Below the pieces are notes generated by a model, which was given only the letters and a program-made list of their open reading frames with translations, was not told where the DNA came from and did no database searches. A DNA stretch of 64,000 bases, taken from Streptomyces sp. M92 (lineage in GTDB: Bacteria; Actinomycetota; Actinomycetes; Streptomycetales; Streptomycetaceae). The number at the start of each line of letters is the position of its first letter. Position 1 is the stretch's first letter. The stretch spans positions 4,960,001 to 5,024,000 of the forward strand of contig NZ_CP101137.1 in the NCBI RefSeq assembly GCF_028473745.1. Reading direction: 5' to 3'. Positions 7,681-16,181 of the stretch are shown in pieces. The position numbers and the translations under genes are program-made.

Positions 7681-9198
7681 ATGACCCCCCCGTCCGACAC
7701 GGGTACGGCACCGGTTCTGGCGCTCAGGGACGTCTCCAAGTCCTTCGGCGCGGTCCGCGCCCTGCGGGACGTCTCCCTGGAACTGTTCCCCGGCGAGGTG
7801 CACGCCCTGGCCGGTGAGAACGGTGCCGGCAAGTCGACCCTCATCAAGACGCTCGCCGGAGCCCACCGGCCGGACGCCGGCCAGGTGCTGCTCGACGGCG
7901 AACCGGCCCTCTTCCACGGCCCCGGCGACGCCCGCGACGCCGGCATCGCCGTGATCTACCAGGAGCCGACCCTCTTCCCCGACCTGTCGATCGCCGAGAA
8001 CATCTTCATGGGCCGGCAGCCCCGGCGCGCCCTCGGCCGCATCGACCACCGGGCGACCCGCGACGCCACCGCCGGGCTCATGCGGCGCCTCGGCGTCCGA
8101 CTCGACCCCGACCGTCCCGCGCGCGGCCTGTCCATCGCGGACCAGCAGATCGTGGAGATCGCCAAGGCGCTCTCCTTCGACGCCCGCGTCCTGATCATGG
8201 ACGAGCCGACCGCCGCGCTCACCGGCGGCGAGGTCGCCCGGCTCTTCGGCGTCGTGCGCACCCTGCGGGAGCAGGGCGCCGCCGTGCTCTTCATCTCGCA
8301 CCGGCTGGAGGAGATCTTCCGGATCTGCGCGCGTGTCACCACCCTGCGCGACGGTGCCCGGGTCGCCACCGAGCCGCTGGCCGGCATGACCGAGGACGAC
8401 CTGGTCCGCCGCATGGTCGGCCGCGACCTCGACGAGCTCTACCCCAAGCAGGAGGTCAGCCCCGGCGAGGTCGCCCTCGGCGTGCGCCGCCTGACCCGGG
8501 AGGGCGTCTTCACCGACGTCTCCTTCGAGGTGCGGCGCGGCGAGATCGTCGGCCTCGCCGGACTGGTCGGCGCCGGGCGCACCGAGGTCGCCCGCGCCGT
8601 GTTCGGCGTGGACCGCTGGGACGCCGGCGAGGTCACCGTCGACGGCAGACCCCTGGTCAACGGCGCCCCGTCCACCGCGATGGCCGCGGGCCTCGCCCTG
8701 GTCCCGGAGGACCGGCGCGCCCAGGGGCTGGTGATGGGCATGTCCATCGAGCGCAACATCGGCCTCACCGGGCTGCGTACGACCGTGCGGGCCGGTCTGA
8801 TGGACCGGGGCGCCGAGCGCAGCCGGTCCCTCGACTGGGCGGTCAGGCTCCAGGTCAAGTACGCCCGCATCGCCGACGCCGTGGCCACGCTCTCCGGAGG
8901 CAACCAGCAGAAGGTCGTGCTCGCCAAGTGGCTGGCCACCGGTCCCAAGGTGCTGATCGTCGACGAACCCACCCGGGGCATCGACGTCGGCACCAAGGCC
9001 GAGGTGCACCGGCTGCTGAGCGAACTCGCCGCCGACGGTGTGGCCCTCCTGATGATCTCCTCCGACCTGCCCGAGATCCTCGGCATGGCCGACCGCGTCC
9101 TGGTGATGCGCGAGGGCCGGCTGACCGCGGAGATCGCCCGCACCGACGCCACCGAGGAGACCGTGATGGCCGCGGCCACGGGGAGGGCCGCCGCATGA
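7681..9198 (+). CDS. rhaT: Rhamnose ABC importer, ATP-binding protein (RbsA/RhaT type)
   Basis: 505 aa with two fused ABC domains, as in the ribose/rhamnose (CUT2) class. Domain 1 has Walker A GENGAGKST near residue 40 and Walker B VLIMDEPTAAL near residue 175. Domain 2 has a degenerate Walker A (GLVGAGRTE), normal for the class, the signature LSGGNQQK and VLIVDEPTRGID. It energises uptake through the two permeases that follow. The name rhaT follows Rhizobium, and is not the E. coli RhaT symporter. Its stop lies in an ATGA overlap with a tiny ORF that leads to rhaP. Confidence 0.92.
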   Translation: MTPPSDTGTAPVLALRDVSKSFGAVRALRDVSLELFPGEVHALAGENGAGKSTLIKTLAGAHRPDAGQVLLDGEPALFHGPGDARDAGIAVIYQEPTLFPDLSIAENIFMGRQPRRALGRIDHRATRDATAGLMRRLGVRLDPDRPARGLSIADQQIVEIAKALSFDARVLIMDEPTAALTGGEVARLFGVVRTLREQGAAVLFISHRLEEIFRICARVTTLRDGARVATEPLAGMTEDDLVRRMVGRDLDELYPKQEVSPGEVALGVRRLTREGVFTDVSFEVRRGEIVGLAGLVGAGRTEVARAVFGVDRWDAGEVTVDGRPLVNGAPSTAMAAGLALVPEDRRAQGLVMGMSIERNIGLTGLRTTVRAGLMDRGAERSRSLDWAVRLQVKYARIADAVATLSGGNQQKVVLAKWLATGPKVLIVDEPTRGIDVGTKAEVHRLLSELAADGVALLMISSDLPEILGMADRVLVMREGRLTAEIARTDATEETVMAAATGRAAA

Positions 9199-9245
9199 GC
9201 GCCGCCCCCGCCGTCCAGCACGTCACCGAAAGGGCCGCCGCATGA
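9195..9245 (+). CDS. Tiny bridging ORF between rhaT and rhaP (16 aa)
   Basis: The ATG at 9195 overlaps the rhaT stop and the TGA at 9243 overlaps the rhaP start, so this 16-codon frame couples the two genes end to end. It arose around a 15-base direct repeat, AGGGCCGCCGCATGA, at 9184-9198 and 9231-9245: rhaT ends in RAAA and the small frame ends again in RAAA. It may only pass ribosomes to rhaP. A peptide function is not suggested. Confidence 0.35.
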   Translation: MSAAPAVQHVTERAAA

Positions 9246-10282
9246 CGGTCACCGCGCCCGACCAGGCCTCCCGCGCCGACGTGCCCGCGGCCGGCGCCGC
9301 CCGGCTCGTCGACCGCGTCTTCAGGATGCGCGAACTCGCCATCCTCCTGGTCTTCCTGGTGATGATCGCCGTCACCCAGGCCGGCAACAGCGAGTTCCTG
9401 TCCGAGCAGGGCGTCAAGGACCTGCTGCTGAACGCGACCATCCTGGTCCTGGTCGCCACCGGCCAGTCCCTGGTCGTCATCACCCGCAACGTCGACCTGT
9501 CCGTCGGCTCCACCCTCGGCATCAGCGCCTTCGCCGCCGGCACCCACCTCCAGGGCGGCGGCAGCTCCGCCGTCGCCGTGCTCCTCGCGGTGCTCACGGG
9601 TGTCGGCTTCGGCCTGCTCAACGGGCTGCTGGTCAGCCTCGGCCGGGTCCCCGCCCTGGTCGTCACCCTCGGCACCCTCTACATCATCCGCGGCATCGAC
9701 TCCATCTGGGTCGGCTCCCGCCAGATCACCGCGGCCGACCTGCCCGCCGGCTTCGTCGACTTCGGCTCCGGCGGGATCTCCGCCGTGCCGTGGCTGGCCC
9801 TGATCGCCCTCGCGGTGCTCGTCGCCACCGCGTACTACCTGAAGCACTTCGGCAGCGGACGCGAGCTGTACGCGCTCGGCTCGAACCCGGAGGCCGCCCG
9901 GCTCGCCGGTATCCCCGTACGCAAGCGCGTCCTGACCGCCTACACCTTCTGCGGCGCCCTCGCCGGACTCGCCGGCGCCCTCTACCTGGCCCGGTTCGGC
10001 AACGTCGACTCCGGCACCGGCAACGGCTACGAACTGACCGTCGTCAGCGCCGTCGTGGTCGGTGGCGTCGTCTTCACCGGCGGCTCCGGCAGCGTCTACG
10101 GCGCCGCCCTCGGCGCGCTCCTGCTCACCTCGGTCAACAGCGTGCTGCCCGCCCTCGGCGTCAGCTCCGTGTGGGTGCTCGCGATCAACGGCATCCTGCT
10201 CGTCCTCGCCATCGCCGCCGACCGGATCGTCGCGCTCCGCGTCGCCGACGCCCTGAAGAAGAGGAACGCCCGCCATGGCTGA
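9242..10282 (+). CDS. rhaP: Rhamnose ABC importer, permease 1
   Basis: 346 aa CUT2-family (RbsC-like) inner-membrane permease with about 8-10 hydrophobic helices after a 25-residue cytoplasmic N-terminus. The family signatures NVDLSVGS near residue 85 and ALGSNPEAARLAGIP near residue 215 are present. Its stop overlaps the next permease gene by 8 bases. The start is fixed by the ATGA overlap with the bridging ORF. Substrate assignment comes from the operon; the family itself handles many sugars. Confidence 0.9.
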   Translation: MTVTAPDQASRADVPAAGAARLVDRVFRMRELAILLVFLVMIAVTQAGNSEFLSEQGVKDLLLNATILVLVATGQSLVVITRNVDLSVGSTLGISAFAAGTHLQGGGSSAVAVLLAVLTGVGFGLLNGLLVSLGRVPALVVTLGTLYIIRGIDSIWVGSRQITAADLPAGFVDFGSGGISAVPWLALIALAVLVATAYYLKHFGSGRELYALGSNPEAARLAGIPVRKRVLTAYTFCGALAGLAGALYLARFGNVDSGTGNGYELTVVSAVVVGGVVFTGGSGSVYGAALGALLLTSVNSVLPALGVSSVWVLAINGILLVLAIAADRIVALRVADALKKRNARHG

Positions 10283-11288
10283 CCGCTCCCTGCTGCGCGC
10301 CGTCCGCTGGGACACGGTCGTCGGCGCCCTCCTCATCGTCGTCCTGCTGCTCTCCTTCGGCTTCGTCGACGGCTTCGGCAACGCCCTCAACCTGTCCTTC
10401 CTCATCGGCAACACCCTGCCCATCGCGCTCATCGCCCTGCCGATGACGCTGCTCGTCGTCTCCGGCGAGATCGACCTGTCGGTCGCCTCCACCGCGGGCC
10501 TGTCCGGCGCGGTGATGGGCGCGCTGTGGAACCAGGGCATGGCCATCGAGGCGATCATCCCGGTCTGTCTGCTCCTCGGCGTCGTGTGCGGCCTGGTCAA
10601 CGGGCTGCTGGTCACCCGGCTCGGCCTGCCCTCCCTCGCCGTCACCATCGGCACCCTGGCGGCCTACCGGGGCATCGCGCAGATCGTGCTGGGCTCGGAC
10701 GCGGTGACCGACTTCCCCTCCCCGTACCTGGACTTCGCGGCCGGGCGCATCGACGGCACCTTCGTCCCGTACGCCTTCCCGCCCTTCCTCGTACTGCTCG
10801 TCGTCGCCGTGGTGGCCCTGCACGCCATGCCGTTCGGCCGGTCGCTGTTCGCCATCGGTGCCGGCGAGGAGGCGGCGCGGTTCGCCGGCATCCGGGTCAG
10901 GCGGCATAAGCTGATCCTGTTCACCCTCACCGGCCTGATCTCCGCGCTCACCGGCGTCTTCTGGGCCCTGCACTACGCCAGCGCCCGCTACGACAACGCC
11001 ACCGGCCTCGAACTCTCCGTCGTCGCCGCGGTGCTGCTGGGCGGCATCGACTTCGACGGCGGAAAGGGAACGCTCGGCGGCGCGATCGCCGGGGTGTTCC
11101 TGCTCGGGGCCCTCCAGAACGTCATGAGCCTGAAGGACGTCTCCGCCCAGTCGCAGATCGTCGTCACCGGCGTCCTGCTCGTGCTCTCCGTGCTCGGCCC
11201 CCGGGTCGCACGGCAGATCGCCGTCGCGCGGGCCGGACGCGGGGCGGCGACGACGCCCCCGCGGAAGACACCCGCGCCCACTCCGTAG
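10275..11288 (+). CDS. rhaQ: Rhamnose ABC importer, permease 2
   Basis: 337 aa, second CUT2 permease, paired with the preceding one to form the transmembrane channel. Hydrophobic segments run through residues 15-310. Family motifs include GEIDLSVAS near residue 65 and AIGAGEEAARFAGI near residue 190. The C-terminal 30 residues are charged and proline-rich, and lie in the cytoplasm. It overlaps rhaP and is 28 bases from rhaS. Confidence 0.9.
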   Translation: MADRSLLRAVRWDTVVGALLIVVLLLSFGFVDGFGNALNLSFLIGNTLPIALIALPMTLLVVSGEIDLSVASTAGLSGAVMGALWNQGMAIEAIIPVCLLLGVVCGLVNGLLVTRLGLPSLAVTIGTLAAYRGIAQIVLGSDAVTDFPSPYLDFAAGRIDGTFVPYAFPPFLVLLVVAVVALHAMPFGRSLFAIGAGEEAARFAGIRVRRHKLILFTLTGLISALTGVFWALHYASARYDNATGLELSVVAAVLLGGIDFDGGKGTLGGAIAGVFLLGALQNVMSLKDVSAQSQIVVTGVLLVLSVLGPRVARQIAVARAGRGAATTPPRKTPAPTP

Positions 11289-11316
11289 TCGTCCCGCCCC
11301 CGTAAGGAACCCGACC

Positions 11317-12399
11317 ATGCGCAAGCAGTCCCCGAGCCGCGCCTGCGCGGCCCTCGCCGCCGTCACCTCCCTCGCCCTGGCCGCCACCGCCTGCGGCGGC
11401 ACCACCAAGGGGGACGTCGCGAACGAAGACGCCTCCGCCGCCACCGCCGGCAAGGCCGACCCGGACGCCCCCACGAAGAAGGGACTGACCGTCGGCTTCC
11501 TGCCCAAGCAGGTCAACAACCCGTACTTCACCGTCGCCGACAAGGGCGGCGAGAAGGCCCTGAGGGAACTGGGCTCCAGCTACAAGGAGGTCGGCCCCTC
11601 CAGCGGCACCGACACCGCCGGCCAGGTCTCCTACGTCAACACCCTCACCCAGCAGCAGGTCGACGCCATGGCCGTCTCCGCACAGGACCCGGGCGCCCTG
11701 TGCACGGCCCTCAAGCAGGCCATGAAGACCGGCATCAAGGTCGTCACCTACGACTCCGACACCAACCCGGAGTGCCGCAACGCCTTCGTCTCCCAGGCAT
11801 CCGCCGAGGACCTCGGCCGCACCCAGGTGCGGTTGCTCGCCGAGCAGATCGGCAACAAGGGCGAGATCGCGATCCTCTCCGCCGCGCAGACCGCGACGAA
11901 CCAGAACGCCTGGATCGAGATCATGAAGGACGAGCTGAAGGACCCGAAGTACAAGGACATCGAGCTGGTCGAGGTCGCCTACGGCGACGACGACGCCCAG
12001 AAGTCCTTCCAGCAGACCCAGGGCCTGCTCCAGGAGTACCCGGACCTGAAGGGGATCATCTCCCCGACCACCGTCGGCATCAAGGCCGCCGCCCAGTACC
12101 TGTCCGGCTCCAAGTACAAGGGCAAGGTCAGGCTGACCGGCCTCGGCACCCCCAACGACATGCGCGAGTACGTCAAGAACGGCACCGTCGAGGCGTTCGA
12201 GCTCTGGGACCCGGCGAGGCTCGGCGAACTCGCCGCGCGCACCGCCGTCGCCCTGGTCTCCGGGCAGATCACCGGCAAGGAGGGGGAGACCTTCGAGGCC
12301 GGTGCGATGGGCGAGTACACCATCGGCGCGGACGGCGTGATCGACCTCGGCGAGCCGACCGTGTTCGACGCCGGGAACATCGACCAGTACGACTTCTGA
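11317..12399 (+). CDS. rhaS: Rhamnose-binding lipoprotein of the ABC importer
   Basis: 360 aa periplasmic-binding-like protein of the ribose/autoinducer-binding (Peripla_BP_4) class. The signal peptide ends in a lipobox-like LALAATACGG with Cys near residue 27, so it should be a membrane-anchored lipoprotein. The mature part begins with a Lys/Asp-rich linker and then GFLPKQVNNPYF. It captures L-rhamnose outside the membrane for the RhaP/RhaQ/RhaT complex. A good ribosome site (AAGGAA) precedes the ATG. Confidence 0.92.
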   Translation: MRKQSPSRACAALAAVTSLALAATACGGTTKGDVANEDASAATAGKADPDAPTKKGLTVGFLPKQVNNPYFTVADKGGEKALRELGSSYKEVGPSSGTDTAGQVSYVNTLTQQQVDAMAVSAQDPGALCTALKQAMKTGIKVVTYDSDTNPECRNAFVSQASAEDLGRTQVRLLAEQIGNKGEIAILSAAQTATNQNAWIEIMKDELKDPKYKDIELVEVAYGDDDAQKSFQQTQGLLQEYPDLKGIISPTTVGIKAAAQYLSGSKYKGKVRLTGLGTPNDMREYVKNGTVEAFELWDPARLGELAARTAVALVSGQITGKEGETFEAGAMGEYTIGADGVIDLGEPTVFDAGNIDQYDF

Positions 12400-12446
12400 C
12401 CCGCACCTGCTTCCGACCACACGTTGCGACCCGAGGGCGGTACTTC

Positions 12447-12767
12447 ATGCGGCGCGTCTGTTTCCTGCTCAAGGTCCGACAGGACCGCATCGCGGAGTAC
12501 CGCGAACGCCATGCCGCCGTGTGGCCCGAGATGTGCGAGGCACTGAGGGCCACCGGCTGGCACAACTACTCGCTCTTCCTGCGCGACGACGGCCTGCTCG
12601 TCGGCTACCTGGAGACCGAGGACTTCGCCGCCGCCCGGGCCGCCATGGAGGCCACCGAGGTCAACGCCCGCTGGCAGGCCGAGATGGGCCCGCTCTTCGA
12701 GTCCCTCGACGGGGCCCGTCCCGACGAGGCGATGAAACCGCTCACCGAGGTGTTCCACCTCGCCTGA
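12447..12767 (+). CDS. rhaM: L-rhamnose mutarotase
   Basis: 106 aa, the usual size of RhaM. It starts MRRVCFLLKVRQDR and contains the family core YRERHAAVWPEM near residue 22 with the catalytic His, then GWHNYSLFL near residue 38 and RWQAEMGPLF near residue 78. It interconverts the alpha and beta anomers so that the isomerase receives its preferred form. It is the last gene of the importer operon, 47 bases after rhaS. Confidence 0.93.
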   Translation: MRRVCFLLKVRQDRIAEYRERHAAVWPEMCEALRATGWHNYSLFLRDDGLLVGYLETEDFAAARAAMEATEVNARWQAEMGPLFESLDGARPDEAMKPLTEVFHLA

Positions 12768-12905
12768 CGCCCCGGCCCCGGCCAGGAGCCCGCCCGTCCG
12801 GACGGTGGAGGTCTTCCGAGGACGGCGCGGGTAATGTGAAGGTCATCCGGCCGCCCGCGTCCCTGGGTGCGTTTCCCCCGGCCCGACCCTGGAGGTCCCT
12901 GTTCG

Positions 12906-13931
12906 ATGGCCCATTCGGTGGGTATCAAGGACGTCGCCCGCGCCGCCGGAGTATCCGTGGGCACGGTCTCCAACGTCATCAACCGCCCCGACACCGTCGC
13001 GGCCGAGACCCGCGCGCGCGTGCTGTCCGCGATCGACCGGCTCGGCTACGTCCGCAGCGAGTCCGCCCGCCAGCTGCGGGCGGGCCGCAGCCGGATCATG
13101 GGGCTGCTCGTCCTGGACATGGGCAACCCGTTCTTCGTCGACGTCGCTCGCGGCGCCGAGCGGGCCGCCCGCGACGCCGGGCTCGGCGTGATGGTCTGCA
13201 ACAGCGCCCAGGACCCGGGGGAGGAGGCCGAGTACCTCTCGCTCTTCGCCGAGCAGCGGGTGCGGGGCGTCCTGCTCACCCCGGCCGACGCCACCGGCCG
13301 CAACATCGAGGGCTTCCGGCGCCACAACATCCCCTTCGTGCTGGTCGACCGGGTCGCCGAGGGCACCACCGAGTGCTCCGTCTCCGTGGACGACGTCGCG
13401 GGCGGCGCGCTCGCGGTGCGCCACCTGGTGGACGCCGGCCACCGCTCCGTGGCGTACGTCAGCGGACCGCCCGGCCTCAACCAGGTCCGCGACCGGCGCA
13501 CCGGCGCCCTGGCCGCCCTCGCCGAGGCCGGCCTCGGCCCCGACACCCTGCGCGAGCTGCCCACCGAACGCCTCGACGTCGCCGCCGGCCGGGACGCCGG
13601 CGCCCGCCTGCTCGGCCTCGCCGACCGGCCCACCGCCGTCTTCTGCGCCAACGACCTGCTCGCCCTCGGCGTCCTCCAGGCGCTGTACGCCGCGGGCGTC
13701 GGCGTCCCCGACGACCTGGCGATCGTCGGCTACGACGACATCGAGTTCGCCGCCGCCGCGGCCGTCCCGCTCACCTCCGTGCGCCAGCCCGCCGTGACCA
13801 TGGGCGCCATGGCCGCCGAACTGCTGTTGGAGGAGATGGAGTTGGCGGGAAAGGATCGCACCCACCCGCACCGCCGCGTGGTGCTCCAGCCGGAACTGGT
13901 GGTGCGGCGCTCCAGTCTCGCCGCCCGCTGA
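12906..13931 (+). CDS. rhaR: LacI-family regulator, probable rhamnose repressor
   Basis: 341 aa. The N-terminal helix-turn-helix IKDVARAAGVSVGTVSNVIN (residues 7-26) is classical LacI, followed by a hinge helix with the RQLRAGRS segment and a periplasmic-binding-like effector domain. Start chosen at the ATG ten bases after GGAGG; an upstream in-frame GTG adds only a proline-rich leader. It lies 138 bases after rhaM. The two palindromes at the rhaI/rhaT promoters fit its expected binding mode. It probably represses the locus until rhamnose or a phosphorylated intermediate binds. Confidence 0.85.
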   Translation: MAHSVGIKDVARAAGVSVGTVSNVINRPDTVAAETRARVLSAIDRLGYVRSESARQLRAGRSRIMGLLVLDMGNPFFVDVARGAERAARDAGLGVMVCNSAQDPGEEAEYLSLFAEQRVRGVLLTPADATGRNIEGFRRHNIPFVLVDRVAEGTTECSVSVDDVAGGALAVRHLVDAGHRSVAYVSGPPGLNQVRDRRTGALAALAEAGLGPDTLRELPTERLDVAAGRDAGARLLGLADRPTAVFCANDLLALGVLQALYAAGVGVPDDLAIVGYDDIEFAAAAAVPLTSVRQPAVTMGAMAAELLLEEMELAGKDRTHPHRRVVLQPELVVRRSSLAAR

Positions 13932-13950
13932 CCGTCGCCACTGACCGCCC

Positions 13951-14005
13951 GTTCAGCACGAATGCCGGTCCCGGGGGTCGGGCCCCGCAAGGACGTGTGC
14001 TGAAC
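13951..14005. terminator. Long inverted repeat GTTCAGCAC/GTGCTGAAC after rhaR
   Basis: Perfect 9-base arms (13951-13959 and 13997-14005) enclose a very GC-rich 37-base centre that contains its own GGGG/CCCC stem. It begins 20 bases after the rhaR stop. Likely a terminator separating the rhamnose operon from the peptidase gene. No T-run follows, which is common for streptomycete terminators. Confidence 0.5.
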
Positions 14006-14072
14006 TGGGACACGGCCGAAAGATCCGTTCGTACGGTCCGACCGTGCGATCCGTCCGTCCCGGGAGCCCCCG

Positions 14073-15377
14073 TTGAGCGTCAGTTACCGCCAGCCCGGCG
14101 TCGTCCTCACCGACCGCCGGTTCACCGTGCCCCTCGACCACGCCGACCCCGGCGGCGAGACGATCGAGCTGTACGCCCGCGAGGCCGTGGCGAGCGACCA
14201 GGCGCACCGGGCCGACCTGCCGTGGCTGGTGTACCTCCAGGGCGGTCCCGGCTTCGGGGCGAACCGTTTCATCGGCCGTCCCGCCTGGCTCGGCCGCGCC
14301 CTGAAGGAGTACCGCGTCCTCCTCCTCGACCAGCGCGGCACCGGCGCCTCCACCCCGGCCAACCGTCAGACGCTCCCGCTGCGCGGCGGCCCGGCCGAGC
14401 AGGCCGACTACCTCACCCACTTCCGCGCCGACGCCATCGTCCGCGACTGCGAGACCATCCGCCCGCAGGTCACCGGCGGAGCCCCCTGGACCGTCCTCGG
14501 CCAGAGCTTCGGCGGCTTCTGCGCCGTCGCCTACCTGTCGCTGGCCCCGCAGGGCCTGAGCACGGCCCTGATCACCGGCGGCCTCCCCTCCCTGGACGCC
14601 CACGCCGACGACGTCTACCGGGCCGCCTACCCCCGCATCGAGCGCAAGGTCGCCGCGCACTACGCCCGCTACCCGCAGGACGTCGAGCGCGCCCGCCGCA
14701 TCGCCGACCACCTGCTCACCCACGACGTAGTCCTGCCGAACGGCTACCGGCTCACCGTCGAGGCCTTCCAGTCGCTCGGCATCCTGCTCGGCGGCAGCGA
14801 GGGCAGCCACCGCCTGCACTTCCTCCTGGAGGACGCCTTCGTCCGCACCCCGCGCGGGCACGAGCTGTCCGACGCCTTCCAGGAGGAGGTGCAGTCCCTG
14901 CTCTCGTACGCGGGCCACCCGCTGTACGCGCTCGTCCACGAGGCCATCTACGGCCAGGACGCACGCCCCACCAACTGGTCGGCCGAGCGCGTCCGCGCCG
15001 AGTTCCCGCGGTTCGACGCCGCCAAGGCCCTCGCGGGCGACGAACCGCTGCTGTTCACCGGCGAGTCGGTCCACCCCTGGATGTTCGACTGCGACCCGGC
15101 GCTGCGCCCCCTGCGCGAGACCGCGGAACTGCTCGCCGCCCGCACCGACTGGACCCCGCTCTACGACCCCGCCCGCCTCGCCGCCAACGCGGTGTCTGCC
15201 GCAGCGGCCGTCTACCACGACGACATGTACGTCGACACCGCCCACGCGCTGACCACCGCCCGCACCATCCGCGGTCTGCGCACCTGGGTCACCGACGAGT
15301 TCGAGCACGACGGGGTCCGGGCCGGCGGCCCGCGCGTCCTGGACCGGCTGCTCGCCCTCGCCCGCGACGAGGCCTGA
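14073..15377 (+). CDS. Proline iminopeptidase-like alpha/beta hydrolase (peptidase family S33)
   Basis: 434 aa, typical for the long actinobacterial S33 prolyl aminopeptidases. Visible are the oxyanion loop YLQGGPGFG near residue 54, DQRGTGAS near residue 88, the nucleophile elbow GQSFGGF near residue 147 with catalytic Ser, and a C-terminal DEFEHDGVR segment that supplies a candidate catalytic His. It should release N-terminal residues from short peptides in the cytoplasm; no signal peptide is seen. Start is a TTG with a GGGAG site 7 bases upstream. Confidence 0.85.
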   Translation: MSVSYRQPGVVLTDRRFTVPLDHADPGGETIELYAREAVASDQAHRADLPWLVYLQGGPGFGANRFIGRPAWLGRALKEYRVLLLDQRGTGASTPANRQTLPLRGGPAEQADYLTHFRADAIVRDCETIRPQVTGGAPWTVLGQSFGGFCAVAYLSLAPQGLSTALITGGLPSLDAHADDVYRAAYPRIERKVAAHYARYPQDVERARRIADHLLTHDVVLPNGYRLTVEAFQSLGILLGGSEGSHRLHFLLEDAFVRTPRGHELSDAFQEEVQSLLSYAGHPLYALVHEAIYGQDARPTNWSAERVRAEFPRFDAAKALAGDEPLLFTGESVHPWMFDCDPALRPLRETAELLAARTDWTPLYDPARLAANAVSAAAAVYHDDMYVDTAHALTTARTIRGLRTWVTDEFEHDGVRAGGPRVLDRLLALARDEA

Positions 15378-15434
15378 ACGGCGGAGCGTTCGAATTCCGG
15401 GTGGGATGTCGGCGGCACGGGTTAGTGTGCGGGC

Positions 15435-16178
15435 ATGACGGAGCCGACGAGTACGCGACTGGAGCCCATGCCCGGCGACTGGCGGCGCGCCCTGGCCGTC
15501 GTCGCCCACCCGGACGACCTGGAGTACGGCTGCTCGGCGGCGATCGCGGCCTGGACCGACGAGGGCCGCGAGGTCGCCTACGTCCTCGCGACCCGGGGCG
15601 AGGCGGGCATCGACACCCTGGCGCCCGCCGAGTGCGGCCCGCTGCGGGAGCGTGAGCAGCGGGCGAGCGCGGCCGTCGTCGGGGTGAGCGAGGTGGAGTT
15701 CCTCGACCACCGGGACGGCGTGATCGAGTACGGCACCGCGCTGCGGCGGGACATCGCCGCGGCCATCCGCCGGTACCGGCCCGAGCTGGTCATCACCCTC
15801 AACCACCGCGACACCTGGGGCGGTGTCGCCTGGAACACCCCGGACCACGTGGCCGTCGGGCGCGCCACCCTCGACGCGGCGGGCGACGCGGGCAACCGGT
15901 GGATCTTCCCGGAGCTGACCGAGCGGGGGCTCGAACCCTGGGACGGCGTGCGCTGGGTCGCGGTCGCCGGTTCCTCCTCGCCCACGCACGCCGTGGACGC
16001 CACCCCGGGACTGGAGCGGGCGGTGCGCTCCCTGCTGGAACACCGCACCTACATCGAGGCGCTGACCGACGAGGACCCCGAGACGTACGTGCGCGGCTTC
16101 CTCGTAGGGTTCGCCGAGACCGCGGGCGAGCGGTTCGGCGGGAAGCCCGCGGTGACCTTCGAAGTCTTCGGGCGGTAG
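15435..16178 (+). CDS. PIG-L family deacetylase
   Basis: 247 aa LmbE/PIG-L metal-dependent N-deacetylase fold. The zinc-site motif AHPDD lies near residue 25, and DHRDGVIEYG near residue 95 and HRDTWGG near residue 120 continue the active site. Relatives deacetylate N-acetylglucosaminyl compounds, including the mycothiol enzymes MshB and Mca. The sequence is not close enough for me to call it either one, and substrate is unknown. The sigma-factor gene begins three bases after its stop, so the two are probably cotranscribed. Confidence 0.82.
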   Translation: MTEPTSTRLEPMPGDWRRALAVVAHPDDLEYGCSAAIAAWTDEGREVAYVLATRGEAGIDTLAPAECGPLREREQRASAAVVGVSEVEFLDHRDGVIEYGTALRRDIAAAIRRYRPELVITLNHRDTWGGVAWNTPDHVAVGRATLDAAGDAGNRWIFPELTERGLEPWDGVRWVAVAGSSSPTHAVDATPGLERAVRSLLEHRTYIEALTDEDPETYVRGFLVGFAETAGERFGGKPAVTFEVFGR

Positions 16179-16181
16179 CAC

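Noticed and set aside
12521..15655. A 1044-codon frame overlapping rhaM, rhaR and the S33 gene
   Set aside because: It is a frame-shifted shadow rich in Arg/Pro; codon third-position bias fits the accepted genes and not this frame.
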